Of a stretch of DNA of 64,000 nt, positions 1-8,753 are shown in pieces (positions within the stretch are counted from its first letter, which is position 1; each line of letters starts with the position of its first letter). The notes below the pieces were generated by a model. That model was not told where the DNA came from. It ran no database searches and saw nothing but the letters and a program-made list of their open reading frames with translations. Source of the DNA: Paenibacillus tyrphae (lineage in GTDB: Bacteria; Bacillota; Bacilli; Paenibacillales; NBRC-103111); contig NZ_BSDJ01000024.1 in the NCBI RefSeq assembly GCF_027925525.1, forward strand, positions 1 through 64,000, read 5' to 3'. The position numbers were made by a program, and so were the translations under genes.

Positions 1-369
1 AGCAACGGCAATATTGCCGTTCGTAAACTTCGTGGTGTAGCTTTGGACGGGATTGCGTTTGCTCTTGAAACGAGGCGGATCGTTTTGCTTTCGAAAGAAG
101 CGATCAAACGCATCTGCCAGGCTGCGAACGGCGGATTGCAAAGCAATGCTGTCCACGTCCTTGAGCCAAGGCCATTCCTTTTTCAACGCTGGCAGCCCAG
201 TTGCACAGGTCTGGTAAGACAAGCCGCTGCCTGTTTCTTGGAAGGTGTCGTTCCACCTCGCAAGGAAGTGGTTAAAGACAAAGCGAGCGCATCCAAACAT
301 CTGATGGATCAGCGTCGTTTGCTCCTCCGTAGGATAGATGCGAAAGCGAAAAGCTTTATGATGCAACAT
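1..369 (-). CDS. tnpB: TnpB, RNA-guided endonuclease of an IS200/IS605-type element, N-terminal part
   Basis: Read on the minus strand from an ATG at 369 with GAGGT about nine bases upstream, this gives 123 residues that run off the left edge. The start MLHHKAFRFRIYPTEEQ, followed by GCARFVFNHFLARW and later RFKSKRNPVQSYTTKF, is the standard N-terminal wedge region of TnpB. TnpB proteins are OmegaRNA-guided DNA nucleases carried by IS605/IS607 elements. The RuvC residues and zinc finger would lie outside the window, so integrity cannot be judged. The 370-480 stretch upstream is AT-rich and contains an imperfect hairpin near 448-470, and may be the left end of the element. No tnpA is visible on this side. 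Confidence 0.9.
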   Translation of the reverse strand, partial: MLHHKAFRFRIYPTEEQTTLIHQMFGCARFVFNHFLARWNDTFQETGSGLSYQTCATGLPALKKEWPWLKDVDSIALQSAVRSLADAFDRFFRKQNDPPRFKSKRNPVQSYTTKFTNGNIAVA

Positions 370-510
370 ACGAGATTTACCTCATTTGGTGATTTTATGA
401 TAATTATAGCACGTATGTTCGCATTCGTATACAAGATATGCTGATTCATCTCCCCCTTATCGAAGAGGGAGTCTTCTCAACCTTAACGATAAATCGGACA
501 TCCGCCATAA

Positions 511-936
511 TCACGAGCGCTTGCGCCAGGGCCAAGCAACGTCGAGCAGGGAAGAGACGGCAATTCCCGCGCTATACCGGACGAGGTCCGCCGCCAAAAA
601 GCCTTTTCCCAATACCAGAGCCCCAAGAGTTGTCGCCCGGATCTGATTGATCCAATCGGTCTGGTACAGCTGGCTGAACTCGATCGCAAAGCAAAACGCA
701 AGGCTACACCACAGCGCGAATGAGATCTTCCTATGCGCAAAGCAGGCGCGAAAACCGAAGTAGATCATGCAGGCCCACAAGGCATCGCCAAAATGCTCTG
801 CCACAAAGACCGGCAGCCGGTCGGCGAACGCTCTGGACCCTAAGCCCAATGCCATGGCGGCGAAAACGGCCGCGATATAGGCGACCCTGGCTCCCCATCG
901 CCGCGCGGTACTGTCGTTAAATGTGCTCATAAGCAT
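511..936 (-). CDS. DUF2809-like small integral membrane protein
   Basis: About 141 residues with four hydrophobic segments. It contains LGLGSRAF, FGDALWACMIYFGFR and AIEFSQLYQTDWINQIRATTLGALVLGKGF, the pattern of DUF2809 membrane proteins. The function of that family is not known. The chosen ATG at 936 lies 20 bases inside the end of the HxlR gene, with GGAGTG about ten bases upstream, so the two genes are translationally coupled; an alternative ATG sits at 930. Upstream in-frame starts would lie deeper in the HxlR gene and are unlikely. The gene probably belongs to the regulon of its HxlR partner. Confidence 0.72.
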   Translation of the reverse strand: MLMSTFNDSTARRWGARVAYIAAVFAAMALGLGSRAFADRLPVFVAEHFGDALWACMIYFGFRACFAHRKISFALWCSLAFCFAIEFSQLYQTDWINQIRATTLGALVLGKGFLAADLVRYSAGIAVSSLLDVAWPWRKRS

Positions 937-1285
937 CGTCCGGCCAGCACTCCAAGACGGCCGATTTGTCTCCATACACTTTGTCCAAATGATTTTCTCC
1001 CCACACACAGAAGCTGTCCAGCACCGTTTTCAAGCTCAAGCCGTATTCGCTAAGCTCATACTCCACTTTAGGCGGAATTTCGTGGTAAACGGTCCGGTGA
1101 ATGATGCCATCCTTTTCGAGCTCGCGAAGCTGCTGCGTCAGCACTTTTTGAGTGATGGCGGGAATTAGTTTTCTCAGCTCGCTGGTTCGCTTTCTCCCGG
1201 TTGTCAAATGATACAGGATGATACTTTTCCATTTTCCCCCAATAACCTCCAGCGTGACCTCTACTCCAATGCGATATTTCTTCAA
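917..1285 (-). CDS. HxlR-family winged-helix transcriptional regulator
   Basis: Start chosen at TTG 1285, preceded by GGGAG at good spacing, which gives the family-typical beginning MKKYRIGVEVTLEVIGGKWK; the longer frame to 1309 adds eight atypical residues. The 122-residue protein is a single winged helix: GGKWKSIILYHL (helix 1-2), RTSELRKLIPAITQKVLTQQLRELEKDGIIHR (recognition helix and wing) and PPKVEYELSEYGLSLKTVLD. HxlR/YodB-type proteins often repress a divergent quinone or aldehyde detoxification gene and sense thiol or quinone stress; one cysteine lies in FCVWGENH and another near the C-terminus. The divergent neighbour is a flavin reductase and the operators between them fit. Confidence 0.88.
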   Translation of the reverse strand: MKKYRIGVEVTLEVIGGKWKSIILYHLTTGRKRTSELRKLIPAITQKVLTQQLRELEKDGIIHRTVYHEIPPKVEYELSEYGLSLKTVLDSFCVWGENHLDKVYGDKSAVLECWPDDAYEHI

Positions 1286-1348
1286 GGTAACACTCTCCCG
1301 ACTCCCCAACGTAATAGGATCAGTATAAAAAAGATACTGCAGAACCTG

Positions 1349-1380
1349 AAAGTACCTACTGTACTTTGAAGTGCGTACTT
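1349..1380. promoter_or_regulatory. Tandem HxlR-type operators between divergent genes
   Basis: AAAGTACctactGTACTTT at 1349-1367 is a perfect 7-bp inverted repeat with a 5-bp spacer, the core GTAC-N5-GTAC known for HxlR/YodB/QorR sites. A second, less perfect copy AAGTgcGTACTT follows at 1369-1380. They sit between the HxlR gene and the divergent oxidoreductase, so they can control both. Binding is inferred. Confidence 0.65.
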
Positions 1381-1495
1381 CACACGATATTTTATATCAC
1401 CCATAATAGCATCTGTAACCGGCCATTGACTACCGCGTCGAACAGTGATCCATAGAAGCCGCCGGGAATATGACACAAAGGAAGGTCGTTAACCC

Positions 1496-2056
1496 ATGAA
1501 AGCTCTTGTTACCGTCACTCACCCCCGCAAAAATTCTCTTACGCACGCTGTGATGAACCGATTTGTCGAAGGCTTAAAGCAAAACAACCACGAAGTAGAT
1601 CTGCTGGACTTGGACCACGACGGATTCAACCCTTTGTATACGGCTGAAGATGAGAAAGATTGGATCAATCCGGACAAAATCTACGCTCCCGAGGTTCGCA
1701 AGGAAATGGACCGGATTGCGGCGGCGGACACGCTCGTTTTCGTGTTCCCGTTATGGCAGTACAGCGTGCCTTCGATGCTTAAAGGGTACTTGGACAAAGT
1801 ATGGAACATGGGGCTGTTCGGGAAAATGGGTAAGAAGAAAGTGCTGTGGATCTGCCTGACCGGCGGGAATCAAGAGCATATGTCAAAATACAACCGCGAG
1901 GGAACGTTGACGCATTATCTCAATGTATTAGTGTCCGGCTACGCCCGAGTGCAGGAATCCAGAGTCGAGCTATTATACGATACCCTGTCAGAATCCAAGG
2001 AGCATATTGCGAGTCTGCTGGAACGCGCCTATCAGTTGGGACGCGAGTACGAATGA
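1496..2056 (+). CDS. Flavodoxin-fold NAD(P)H oxidoreductase (quinone reductase / MdaB-KefF type)
   Basis: The 186-residue protein begins MKALVTVTHPRKNSLTHAV, the FMN/FAD-binding loop of flavodoxin-like quinone reductases. VFVFPLWQYSVPSMLKGYLDKVWNMG is the second flavin loop, and LTGGNQEHMSKYNREG the third. These cytoplasmic enzymes reduce quinones or electrophiles with NAD(P)H by two-electron transfer. The ATG at 1496 has AAGGAAGG upstream. It diverges from the HxlR regulator over two operator-like repeats, so induction by quinone or aldehyde stress is likely. Length and motifs are intact; the exact substrate cannot be told from sequence. Confidence 0.87.
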   Translation: MKALVTVTHPRKNSLTHAVMNRFVEGLKQNNHEVDLLDLDHDGFNPLYTAEDEKDWINPDKIYAPEVRKEMDRIAAADTLVFVFPLWQYSVPSMLKGYLDKVWNMGLFGKMGKKKVLWICLTGGNQEHMSKYNREGTLTHYLNVLVSGYARVQESRVELLYDTLSESKEHIASLLERAYQLGREYE

Positions 2057-2063
2057 TAAAAAG

Positions 2064-2213
2064 CCTTGCCCTCAGGCAAGGTTGAGCTTGTTGAGAAAGT
2101 GGCCAATTAAGATAATAGAGGTTACGAAGCAGTGGGGTATCCACCTCCGTTTGCATCTCTATTTTTGTAAAAACCACTTTCTCAACAGCCTGAGACCTTG
2201 CTCTCAGGCAAGG
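2064..2213. mobile_element. MITE-like palindromic element, about 150 bp
   Basis: The outer ends are two near-identical 18-bp hairpins, CCTTGCCCTCAGGCAAGG (2064-2081) and CCTTGCTCTCAGGCAAGG (2196-2213), as direct copies. Just inside, GTTGAGAAAGTGG (2090-2102) and CCACTTTCTCAAC (2174-2186) form a perfect 13-bp inverted repeat; with gaps the inverted similarity extends to about 27 bp. The 70-bp interior codes for nothing visible. The structure fits a small non-autonomous transposable element or a repeated palindrome, and it also works as a terminator between convergent genes. The stop codon of the minus-strand hydrolase lies in the loop of the right hairpin. Confidence 0.6.
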
Positions 2214-3469
2214 TTCTTATGGAAAAAGGATAGCGCAGTCTGCCACGCTTCACGGGTCGCAGCAGCCGCTGCTTCGGCCCGGACTCCATGCTCCGCGGTC
2301 ACCGGCAGATTCGGAATGTCAATGAGATGGCCCGCCTCTGGAAAATGCTCGTGACGCACTTCCCAGCGGTATCCGCATTTCTTCAGCATTTGCAGCACTC
2401 CCTCTGCCATTTCGGCGGCCGGCCATGTTGCATCATGCGCCCCCGTAATCAGCAGCGCCGGAGCGCGCATCGCTTCCACCGGGATTCGGGCCGCTTCCAG
2501 CTCCTCGTCCGTCGAAATCTCCAACGCCTGCTCGTGGAGCTTCCTCAACTGAGCAAGCTCGGCAGGAGTCCAGCTCTTCGGCCCGCCGGGGTACGGAAGA
2601 TACGGAAGCGGCCTGCCTTCGTGCGTCCATGAGGATCGGCGGCTGACAGGCGCCATGCTAATGCCTTCAAATACATGAGACGCGGGCGAATAGCCGACGA
2701 CGGCCCGGACAGCCTGCGGCTGCAGGGAAGCGTAGAGAAGTGCCAGCTCGCTTCCTTTGGAAAGGCCCATGACGCCCGCTCTAGCGGCGTCGATCCCCGG
2801 CTGCGCCTGCAGCCAGCGCATCGCGCGATCCACAGCCTCAAGCGGTACCTCCGCAAGCTGGTTCGGCAAACCCAAGCGGCCCTGCCAGTCGAAGTAGGCC
2901 AGCGCCAACGCCGCAAAGCCGTGCGCGCTCAGGAGAGCGACCATCTGCTCGGACCATAGCAAGCCGCCGGCCGATCCTCCCAGCACCAGCACGGCAGGAA
3001 GCGGTCCGCGATCCGAAGCCTCGGGGCAAAAATATTTGCCCGCGAACGGCTCCGAAATTTCCGTTACCCGAACATCGGCGGATACAAAATGAAGGTCAAC
3101 GGTGCGTTCACCAAGCAAGACGCCGTCGGAGGTCAACCGGAAGGTGACCGCATGCGGCGCACTGCCGCTTTTCATAAAGTAAACGGAGACGGAACCGTCC
3201 GCACGCTGGACCGGACGCATCGACCAAAGCAAACCGTTCGCGTCGATCCCGTCGTACGTGCCCTCTTCGGGAGCCGTCTCCGCCGTGTTCACCGTCCCCA
3301 GATCGTCGGCCCGATATATGCCGAAGGAATGCCACACTTGCCCCAGATCGTCTTGCGCGAATGCTTCCAACATAACCTTTCGCCCCGGGGTTAAATGCCC
3401 GATCCCCAGCTCCAAAGTTCCGTCGATCCTGTTCTGCGCCTGCCCGATGCTCCATACCGGCTCCATCAT
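2204..3469 (-). CDS. BAAT-family acyl-CoA thioesterase / acyltransferase-like alpha/beta hydrolase
   Basis: 421 residues in two parts. Residues about 12-140 match the beta-sandwich Bile_Hydr_Trans (thioester hydrolase N-terminal) domain. Residues about 200-420 form the BAAT_C alpha/beta hydrolase domain with nucleophile motif GLSKGS near residue 235, acid in GAHDATWP near 346 and histidine in EAGHLID near 379. The family hydrolyses acyl-CoA thioesters or transfers acyl groups; in bacteria the substrates are mostly unknown. The ATG overlaps the stop of the upstream PadR gene (ATGA), so it is co-transcribed and coupled. The last codons and stop fall inside a palindromic element, so the original C-terminus may have been different. 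Confidence 0.85.
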   Translation of the reverse strand: MMEPVWSIGQAQNRIDGTLELGIGHLTPGRKVMLEAFAQDDLGQVWHSFGIYRADDLGTVNTAETAPEEGTYDGIDANGLLWSMRPVQRADGSVSVYFMKSGSAPHAVTFRLTSDGVLLGERTVDLHFVSADVRVTEISEPFAGKYFCPEASDRGPLPAVLVLGGSAGGLLWSEQMVALLSAHGFAALALAYFDWQGRLGLPNQLAEVPLEAVDRAMRWLQAQPGIDAARAGVMGLSKGSELALLYASLQPQAVRAVVGYSPASHVFEGISMAPVSRRSSWTHEGRPLPYLPYPGGPKSWTPAELAQLRKLHEQALEISTDEELEAARIPVEAMRAPALLITGAHDATWPAAEMAEGVLQMLKKCGYRWEVRHEHFPEAGHLIDIPNLPVTAEHGVRAEAAAAATREAWQTALSFFHKNLA

Positions 3470-3996
3470 GACTCCTCCAAGTCCTGTTTAATTTGCTTCA
3501 ATAACTGAAGGTCCAGCTCCATATGGGCGATGCCATTGGCAAACACCTGCCGCACAAGCCGGGGATTGCCGGACAGCTCCGCTTTACCCGGCTCGCCCTT
3601 GTTCCAAAGCGCAATTTTGTGCTCAAGCCCTGTGATCTGCTGCTCGAGGCACCGGATCACTTCCTTTTTCGGCAGCCGGCCCATCATGAATAGAGCCGCA
3701 TAGAAAGCCGAAGGGAATTCGGTGGACGGGACGCTCATCGCTTCGGCGATTAAGCCCAGCAGCAACTCGCTGCCTTGCGGCGTGATTTCGTACACCGCTC
3801 TCGTCTTATTGCCGCTTCTCTCCGTATCCCGGATTTGCACGCAGCCTTCCTTGGCCAACTGCCGCAGCGCATGATAAATCGACCCCGGCAGCACGTTCGA
3901 CCATAAGTCGACACGGTCCTTTTCCAGCTGCTGTATCAGGTCGTAGCCGTGCATCGATTGTCTTGCCAGCATGCCCAGCACGATTAGGCGGATCAT
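3466..3996 (-). CDS. PadR-family transcriptional regulator
   Basis: Start chosen at ATG 3996, with GAGGTG seven bases upstream; the GTG at 4005 has no site. The 176 residues begin MIRLIVLGMLARQSMHGYDLIQQLE, the PadR winged helix, with GSIYHALRQLAKEGCVQIRD as recognition helix and wing. The C-terminal helical dimerisation part runs to LLKQIKQDLEES (Vir_act_alpha_C type). PadR proteins mostly repress the gene beside them. Here the downstream BAAT-like hydrolase overlaps by four bases, and an 18-bp perfect palindrome lies just upstream, suggesting autoregulation. Confidence 0.88.
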   Translation of the reverse strand: MIRLIVLGMLARQSMHGYDLIQQLEKDRVDLWSNVLPGSIYHALRQLAKEGCVQIRDTERSGNKTRAVYEITPQGSELLLGLIAEAMSVPSTEFPSAFYAALFMMGRLPKKEVIRCLEQQITGLEHKIALWNKGEPGKAELSGNPRLVRQVFANGIAHMELDLQLLKQIKQDLEES

Positions 3997-4013
3997 CGCA
4001 GTCACCTCAATTT

Positions 4014-4031
4014 TTATTCAAATTTGAATAA
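4014..4031. promoter_or_regulatory. 18-bp perfect palindrome, probable PadR operator
   Basis: TTATTCAAATTTGAATAA is a perfect palindrome 18 bases upstream of the PadR start codon. It lies where RNA polymerase or the repressor would bind. Its role as the PadR operator is inferred from position and symmetry. Confidence 0.55.
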
Positions 4032-4197
4032 GTAAATTTAACTAAAAAATAGCATGTACCGCGAAAAAACGCAAGCAAACAAACTCCCTTGAAATAACGA
4101 TTGTGCAACATCGCACTCTTATTGTATAATCATAACGCACAAACATATGTCATAACATACATACGTTTTACTATAACATACATAAGAGGTGCGAACG

Positions 4198-4782
4198 ATG
4201 CTTATCCTTCCTTTCCTGTCGTACATCATTGCGACGAGCTTCACGCCCGGCCCCAATAACATCATGGCGATGTCCAACGCGAATCAACACGGGCTAAGAA
4301 AAACATTTCGGTTTATTTTTGGCGTCACCGTCGGTTTTTTTGCCATCATGCTGTTGTCCAGCTTTTTCAATCTCGTTTTATACAATTACATTCCGCGGAT
4401 TAAGTTTGTGATGAACCTGTTGGGAAGTCTGTATATGGCTTACCTCGCCTTCAAAATTATGAAAACGAACAAAACGCAAAATAAAGAACAAGCTAACGAC
4501 ACGTTAAACTCGTTCTTTACGGGATTTATTTTGCAATTTATTAACCCCAAGGGAATTCTGTACGGGATTACGGCCATCTCCACCTTCGTCATTCCGTTCT
4601 ACAAGTCCGGCCTTAGCTTGCTGCTCTTTTCCGTGCTGCTTGCGTTTGTCGGATTCTTGTCCACGTTCATGTGGGCGGTGTTCGGTTCGCTGTTTCAAAA
4701 GTTTTTGTCCAACTACGAAAGGCCCTTTCATATTGCCATGGGGTTGTTACTGCTGTACAGCGCAATCTCCATTTTCCTATAG
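4198..4782 (+). CDS. LysE/RhtB-family amino acid exporter
   Basis: The ATG at 4198 has AGAGGTG seven bases upstream, giving 194 residues. SFTPGPNNIMAMSNANQHGLRKTF at the first membrane helix is the LysE/RhtB signature, and FFTGFILQFINPKGILYGI is the second family motif. Six hydrophobic helices are visible. Such proteins export amino acids or their derivatives; the closest-looking subgroup is the cysteine/O-acetylserine exporter EamB, but substrate cannot be assigned. The gene stands alone, facing ctaB, with only 35 bases between the stops. Upstream DNA from 4032 is AT-rich and must hold its promoter. Confidence 0.85.
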   Translation: MLILPFLSYIIATSFTPGPNNIMAMSNANQHGLRKTFRFIFGVTVGFFAIMLLSSFFNLVLYNYIPRIKFVMNLLGSLYMAYLAFKIMKTNKTQNKEQANDTLNSFFTGFILQFINPKGILYGITAISTFVIPFYKSGLSLLLFSVLLAFVGFLSTFMWAVFGSLFQKFLSNYERPFHIAMGLLLLYSAISIFL

Positions 4783-4817
4783 GCTGCGCGATCGAGCGTT
4801 CGGGGCGCCTCCAGCGG

Positions 4818-5720
4818 CTATCGCCAAGACGTTTCAACGATGATGATCAAAAATGACAACGTTAAATAGTACAGAGAAAACTTGAAGCTGGCTTTCGCCC
4901 AACCCCGGTCGTCCTTCGTAAATAAGCCGCTGAGGCATTGCAAAAACCAAATGCCGAGCAGAACGGTAGAGATGAGCAAATAAGCGGCACCGACGCAGTC
5001 GTGAGCATACAGCAAATAAGTCACCGGAAATAAAGCTGCGACATAGGGCAGCATTTGCCATTTGGTGCGGCGGACGCCTTTTACGACGGGGAGCAGCGGA
5101 TAGCCCGCCGCCCGGTACTCGTCCTTCTTCAAGATCCCAAGCGCCCAAAAGTGCGGCGGCTGCCATAGGAACAGGACAAGAAATAACAGCCATGCCCCCA
5201 GGTTCAATTCATTGGAATAGCTGCAGTAGCCGATCATGGGCGGCATCGCCCCGGAAATTCCACCGACGGAAGTGCTCCATGTCGACGTCGGCTTCAGCCA
5301 TGCCGTATAGATCACGACGTAAACAAAGATGCCGACGAAGCCCAGCGCCATGCTAAGCGGATTCACGAATACGTACAGCATGGCTAAGCCGACCAAGCCC
5401 GCTGCGATAGCAACCGCCGCAACGATCCGAGGGCTCAGTCGTCCACCGGGCAGCGGCCGGCTTCTTGTCCTCTCCATGTGGATATCCCGGAACCGGTCCA
5501 GGACATTATTCGCCATCGAGGCGGCCGCTATAATGAGCGCCGTCCCAACCAGCATGAAGGCCAGGCCGGACCATTCGAACTCCCACCGCGATGCAAGACA
5601 ATACCCGGCAAACGCGCAAAACAGGTTGGAGGTCATAATTCGCGGCTTTATCACGGAAATCCAATCTTTCCATGCGCTCGCCAATCCCTGTTGCGCCTCC
5701 TTTTCAAGGATATCATGCAT
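4818..5720 (-). CDS. ctaB: Protoheme IX farnesyltransferase (heme O synthase)
   Basis: 300 residues, a nine-helix UbiA-superfamily membrane enzyme. It adds a farnesyl group to heme B, forming heme O for cytochrome oxidases. The first prenyl-diphosphate motif NNVLDRFRDIHMERTRSRPLP begins near residue 70, and the CtaB-specific WQPPHFWALGILKKDEY follows near 185. Its ATG overlaps the last eight bases of the MOSC gene upstream, so the two are co-transcribed. No cytochrome oxidase genes are next to it, which suggests a second or relocated ctaB copy. Length and motifs are complete. Confidence 0.93.
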   Translation of the reverse strand: MHDILEKEAQQGLASAWKDWISVIKPRIMTSNLFCAFAGYCLASRWEFEWSGLAFMLVGTALIIAAASMANNVLDRFRDIHMERTRSRPLPGGRLSPRIVAAVAIAAGLVGLAMLYVFVNPLSMALGFVGIFVYVVIYTAWLKPTSTWSTSVGGISGAMPPMIGYCSYSNELNLGAWLLFLVLFLWQPPHFWALGILKKDEYRAAGYPLLPVVKGVRRTKWQMLPYVAALFPVTYLLYAHDCVGAAYLLISTVLLGIWFLQCLSGLFTKDDRGWAKASFKFSLYYLTLSFLIIIVETSWR

Positions 5721-6396
5721 GGCCGGTCAGTCGCTCTGTCGTATCCGTCGCGATCCCGTCCAGACGCTTCAGAAATGTCCTCCTCCAGTTGACGGACAAT
5801 TCATCCACTTCCAGTATCTTTTTGATGCCCTCGATATGATCCTTCTCGCGGTGCATGATCCGGTTGGCGTAGGACACGGTAACTCCCTTCGGATGGGCGA
5901 AAATACGAGTCAGCCCGTCACACCGGGATACGACTCCTTCTTTCAGCACGCGGAAATAAAAGCCGGTATACCCCGTATCCTGAAGCTTCAACGGCATGTC
6001 GGGCAATCCGTACCGTACGGACAACTTGTAGCATGGCTGACGCGGTTGACTGACTTGAACAATCGCTTCTCCTAGCTTAAACATATCGCCGATGCAAACG
6101 TCCTCCTCCAGCAGCCCCCGGATCGTCAGATTTTCCCCGAATGCGCCGTATGCCAACGTTCTTTGCAATTCCTTCTCCCAGAACGGATAGTGCTCGTATG
6201 GATAGACGCATACCGCCTTCTCCCGGCCTCCGTGATGTACAAGATCCGCCTGTCCGTCCCCCTCGAAATTCACCCACGATAAAAACAGCTCGCCTTCGAC
6301 CGGTGTCTTGAAGATGCCGGTAGAGACGTCTTTGCTGTTAAACTGCACCTCTTTGGGCTTACCCGTATTGATCGAAACAATTTCCACTGATTTCAA
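5713..6396 (-). CDS. MOSC-domain protein (YiiM type)
   Basis: Start placed at TTG 6396 with GGGGTGG five bases upstream, giving MKSVEIVSINTGKPKEV, the usual YiiM beginning; a GTG at 6417 would add seven residues. DLVHHGGREKAVCVYPYEHYPFWE and FGENLTIRGLLEEDVCIGD are typical MOSC features. The conserved cysteine lies in SQPRQPCYKL (residue about 121) and the C-terminal 3-alpha domain is present. MOSC proteins handle sulfur bound to molybdenum cofactor; YiiM homologues reduce N-hydroxylated compounds using Moco. No molybdenum genes are near. It overlaps ctaB by eight bases. Confidence 0.85.
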   Translation of the reverse strand: MKSVEIVSINTGKPKEVQFNSKDVSTGIFKTPVEGELFLSWVNFEGDGQADLVHHGGREKAVCVYPYEHYPFWEKELQRTLAYGAFGENLTIRGLLEEDVCIGDMFKLGEAIVQVSQPRQPCYKLSVRYGLPDMPLKLQDTGYTGFYFRVLKEGVVSRCDGLTRIFAHPKGVTVSYANRIMHREKDHIEGIKKILEVDELSVNWRRTFLKRLDGIATDTTERLTGHA

Positions 6397-6478
6397 TCGA
6401 ACCACCCCGACTTTCACCTTGCTGCATGACTAGAGTATAATCCCGTCCCTTCCCTCTATCAATTCAATTGTTTTTATA

Positions 6479-6505
6479 AAAACCATAGGCATAACCTATG
6501 GTTTT
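6479..6505 (-). terminator. Rho-independent terminator overlapping the helD stop
   Basis: AAAACCATAGG-TTATG-CCTATGGTTTT read on the minus strand is an 11-bp perfect stem followed by a T/A-rich tail. It contains the TAG stop codon of the helD reading frame. Confidence 0.75.
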
Positions 6506-8565
6506 AGAAAAGGAGTGATTTCTCCGGCACACGTCACCATCAATTTGTGCATGGCCCGGGAGCAAGCGATATAGAGCAGGCTTTTATCCAGCTCCGTCCG
6601 GTAGGTCAATGCGTCTGCGAACGGCACAATGACTTGATCGAACTCCAAGCCTTTGGCCAAATGCGCATAGGTGACGACGATGCCTTCGTGGAACTGCTCG
6701 CTGTTGAAATCCAGCAAATGAATCTTATGCCCCATCTCCTTCAACTTCGCGTACACGTCTTCGGCTTGGGCATGCGTCTTGCAGATGATCCCGAGCGAAT
6801 GATGTCCCGACGTCAAGAAATCGCCGGTCAGCCTCCCTACCGTATTCATTTCACCCTCTGAACTGTGACACGGTAGGATGAGCGGCTCCTCGCCATGCCG
6901 TTCGATCGGGATCAGTTGGCTGTTTGGCTTTAACCTCCGGGCAAACGTTGTAATTTCAACGGTTGAACGGTAGCTTTTTAACATCTCGACCGTATCCGCC
7001 TCGGGGAATACTTTCTTAATTTCGGCTAGCGAAGACGAAGAATAAGGATTCACAGATTGGCTGCTGTCACCCAGAATCGTTTTCTTGCATTTGAATAGCT
7101 TGGATAAGACCGCGTACTGGATCGGCGTATAATCCTGCATCTCATCCACCAGCAGATGCTTGACGAAATCAAACGGCGCCGCTCCTTCAAAATAAATTTT
7201 CAAATAAATGAGCGGAAACACATCCGAATATTCCAGCTTCTTGTCCCGCTTTAGCTTGAACAGGTCAGGCCTGCCCAAATATCGGTAAAATTCGTTGTAC
7301 AAAGAAAGAACGTTTTGGCATTTGAACATTTTTTTGACGGCCGTTTTGATTTTTTTGGAAGCCGATGCGGAGACCCGATTTCCGTCTTCGTCTTTGCAGT
7401 TGGCCATAACATGGGCTGCGGTCTTCTCCAATCTCGTTTTGACAGGCAGTCTTCCGGAAGCCTGATAACTGCCGAATAGAGCCTCTTTAGAAATCGTCAC
7501 CTTATCAATGGTCAACTCCTCAGGCGAGAAATACTGCTCATCTGCATATTGGATAAAAGCATCCATCTGACGGACAAACTCAGCGGAAGCTTTATACTTG
7601 ATCCGTTCGATCACGGTATCGTCCGTTTCATCGTCAGTCCCCCCCAGCAGCTCCGACACCTGCTCGTAAAACGTCTGAAACTTGCCGATTCCCGACAGTT
7701 CCTTGGCCGCCAGTTCTTCCAGGCTCACTTCCATAATTTTTTCTTCACCCAGCTCGGGCAGCACGTTCGAGATATAATCGGAGAACACTTTGTTGGGAGA
7801 AATGATCAAGACATTCCTGGAGCTTAATGTTTCCTTGTACCGATACAATAAAAAGGCAACCCTGTGCAGAGCGACCGATGTTTTTCCCGAACCCGCAACG
7901 CCCTGAATGATCAGTTCGTGAGCCGCTTCATTCCGAATGATGGCGTTCTGTTCTTTTTGGATCGTCGCCACGATATTTTTCATACGCTCGTTCGATGGGC
8001 CGCTGAGCTCTTTTTGGAGGACATCGTCATGGATGGTCATCGAGCTTTCGATCATGTATTCCATTGTGCCTTGATTAATTTTGTACTGCCGCTTTAAGCC
8101 AATCTCGCCATGCACCTCCCCGACGGGCGCCGAATAGAACGCTTGGCCCACCTCAAAATCATAAAACATGCTGGCTACAGGGGAGCGCCAATCGTAGATC
8201 AAATTATCGTGGCCGTTTTCTTCGGTGAAGGAATGTACCCCGATATAGAACGAATCCGGATTCGTTTGCTGTCCCTCCTTGAAGTCCACTCACCCAAAAT
8301 AAGGGGATTGCAGCAATTTTTGAACCCGCCTTCGCTTGGCGATCGCTTTCTCTCCCAAATCGATGGTTAGCGATACGTCCACCCGGTTCGCCGCCCGCTC
8401 CGCCGGGTCCAATGCAGCCGCATTGTCCCACAGGTATTTCTTGGCCTCAATGACGGCTTCGTAAGTGGACGATACTTTATCGTCCATCTCCTTCAAGGCT
8501 TGATGAAGCTTGCCAACGATGGCCTCAAGATATCGTCTTTCTTCCGCTTCCGTACGGTTAAACAT
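6496..8565 (-). pseudogene. helD: helD-like RNA polymerase recycling helicase, interrupted by an in-frame TGA
   Basis: The frame opens at ATG 8565 (AAGGAGG upstream), codes 91 residues ending SPYFG, meets TGA at 8290-8292, and continues in the same frame for 597 residues beginning VDFKEGQQ. The family reads SPYFGR[IV]DF here, so a CGA arginine codon has probably become TGA. The first part is the antiparallel coiled coil that enters the RNA polymerase secondary channel. The second has Walker A GVAGSGKTSVALH, VDEMQDYTPIQYAVLSKLF and the UvrD C-terminal motifs. HelD removes stalled polymerase and can give rifamycin resistance. A GTG directly after the stop (TGAGTG) could allow re-initiation of the helicase half without the coiled coil. 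A sequencing error is possible. Confidence 0.85.
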
Positions 8566-8753
8566 CCGTGCAGCCTCCTTCTGAATCGTTGCCTAAGCAG
8601 AGCTTGCCTTACATCCCCTGCAAAAGCGGTATATAGAATATAAAAGATTGCGCAAAAAAAGAATAGACTTTTTCTTTCCGATGAGTTATTCTGATGATAG
8701 AGTACGCCCCATGGATGAATTGCTAAAATTTTCCAATTTCGATGGACTAAAAT

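Noticed and set aside
448..470. Hairpin CTCCCcCTT/AAGaGGGAG as terminator
   Set aside because: No T-run on either strand; it may instead belong to the end of the TnpB element. Too weak to list as a feature.
511..936. Reading DUF2809 from the upstream ATG at 1008
   Set aside because: That would place 24 atypical residues inside the HxlR gene; the ATG at 936 has a better site and fits the family start.
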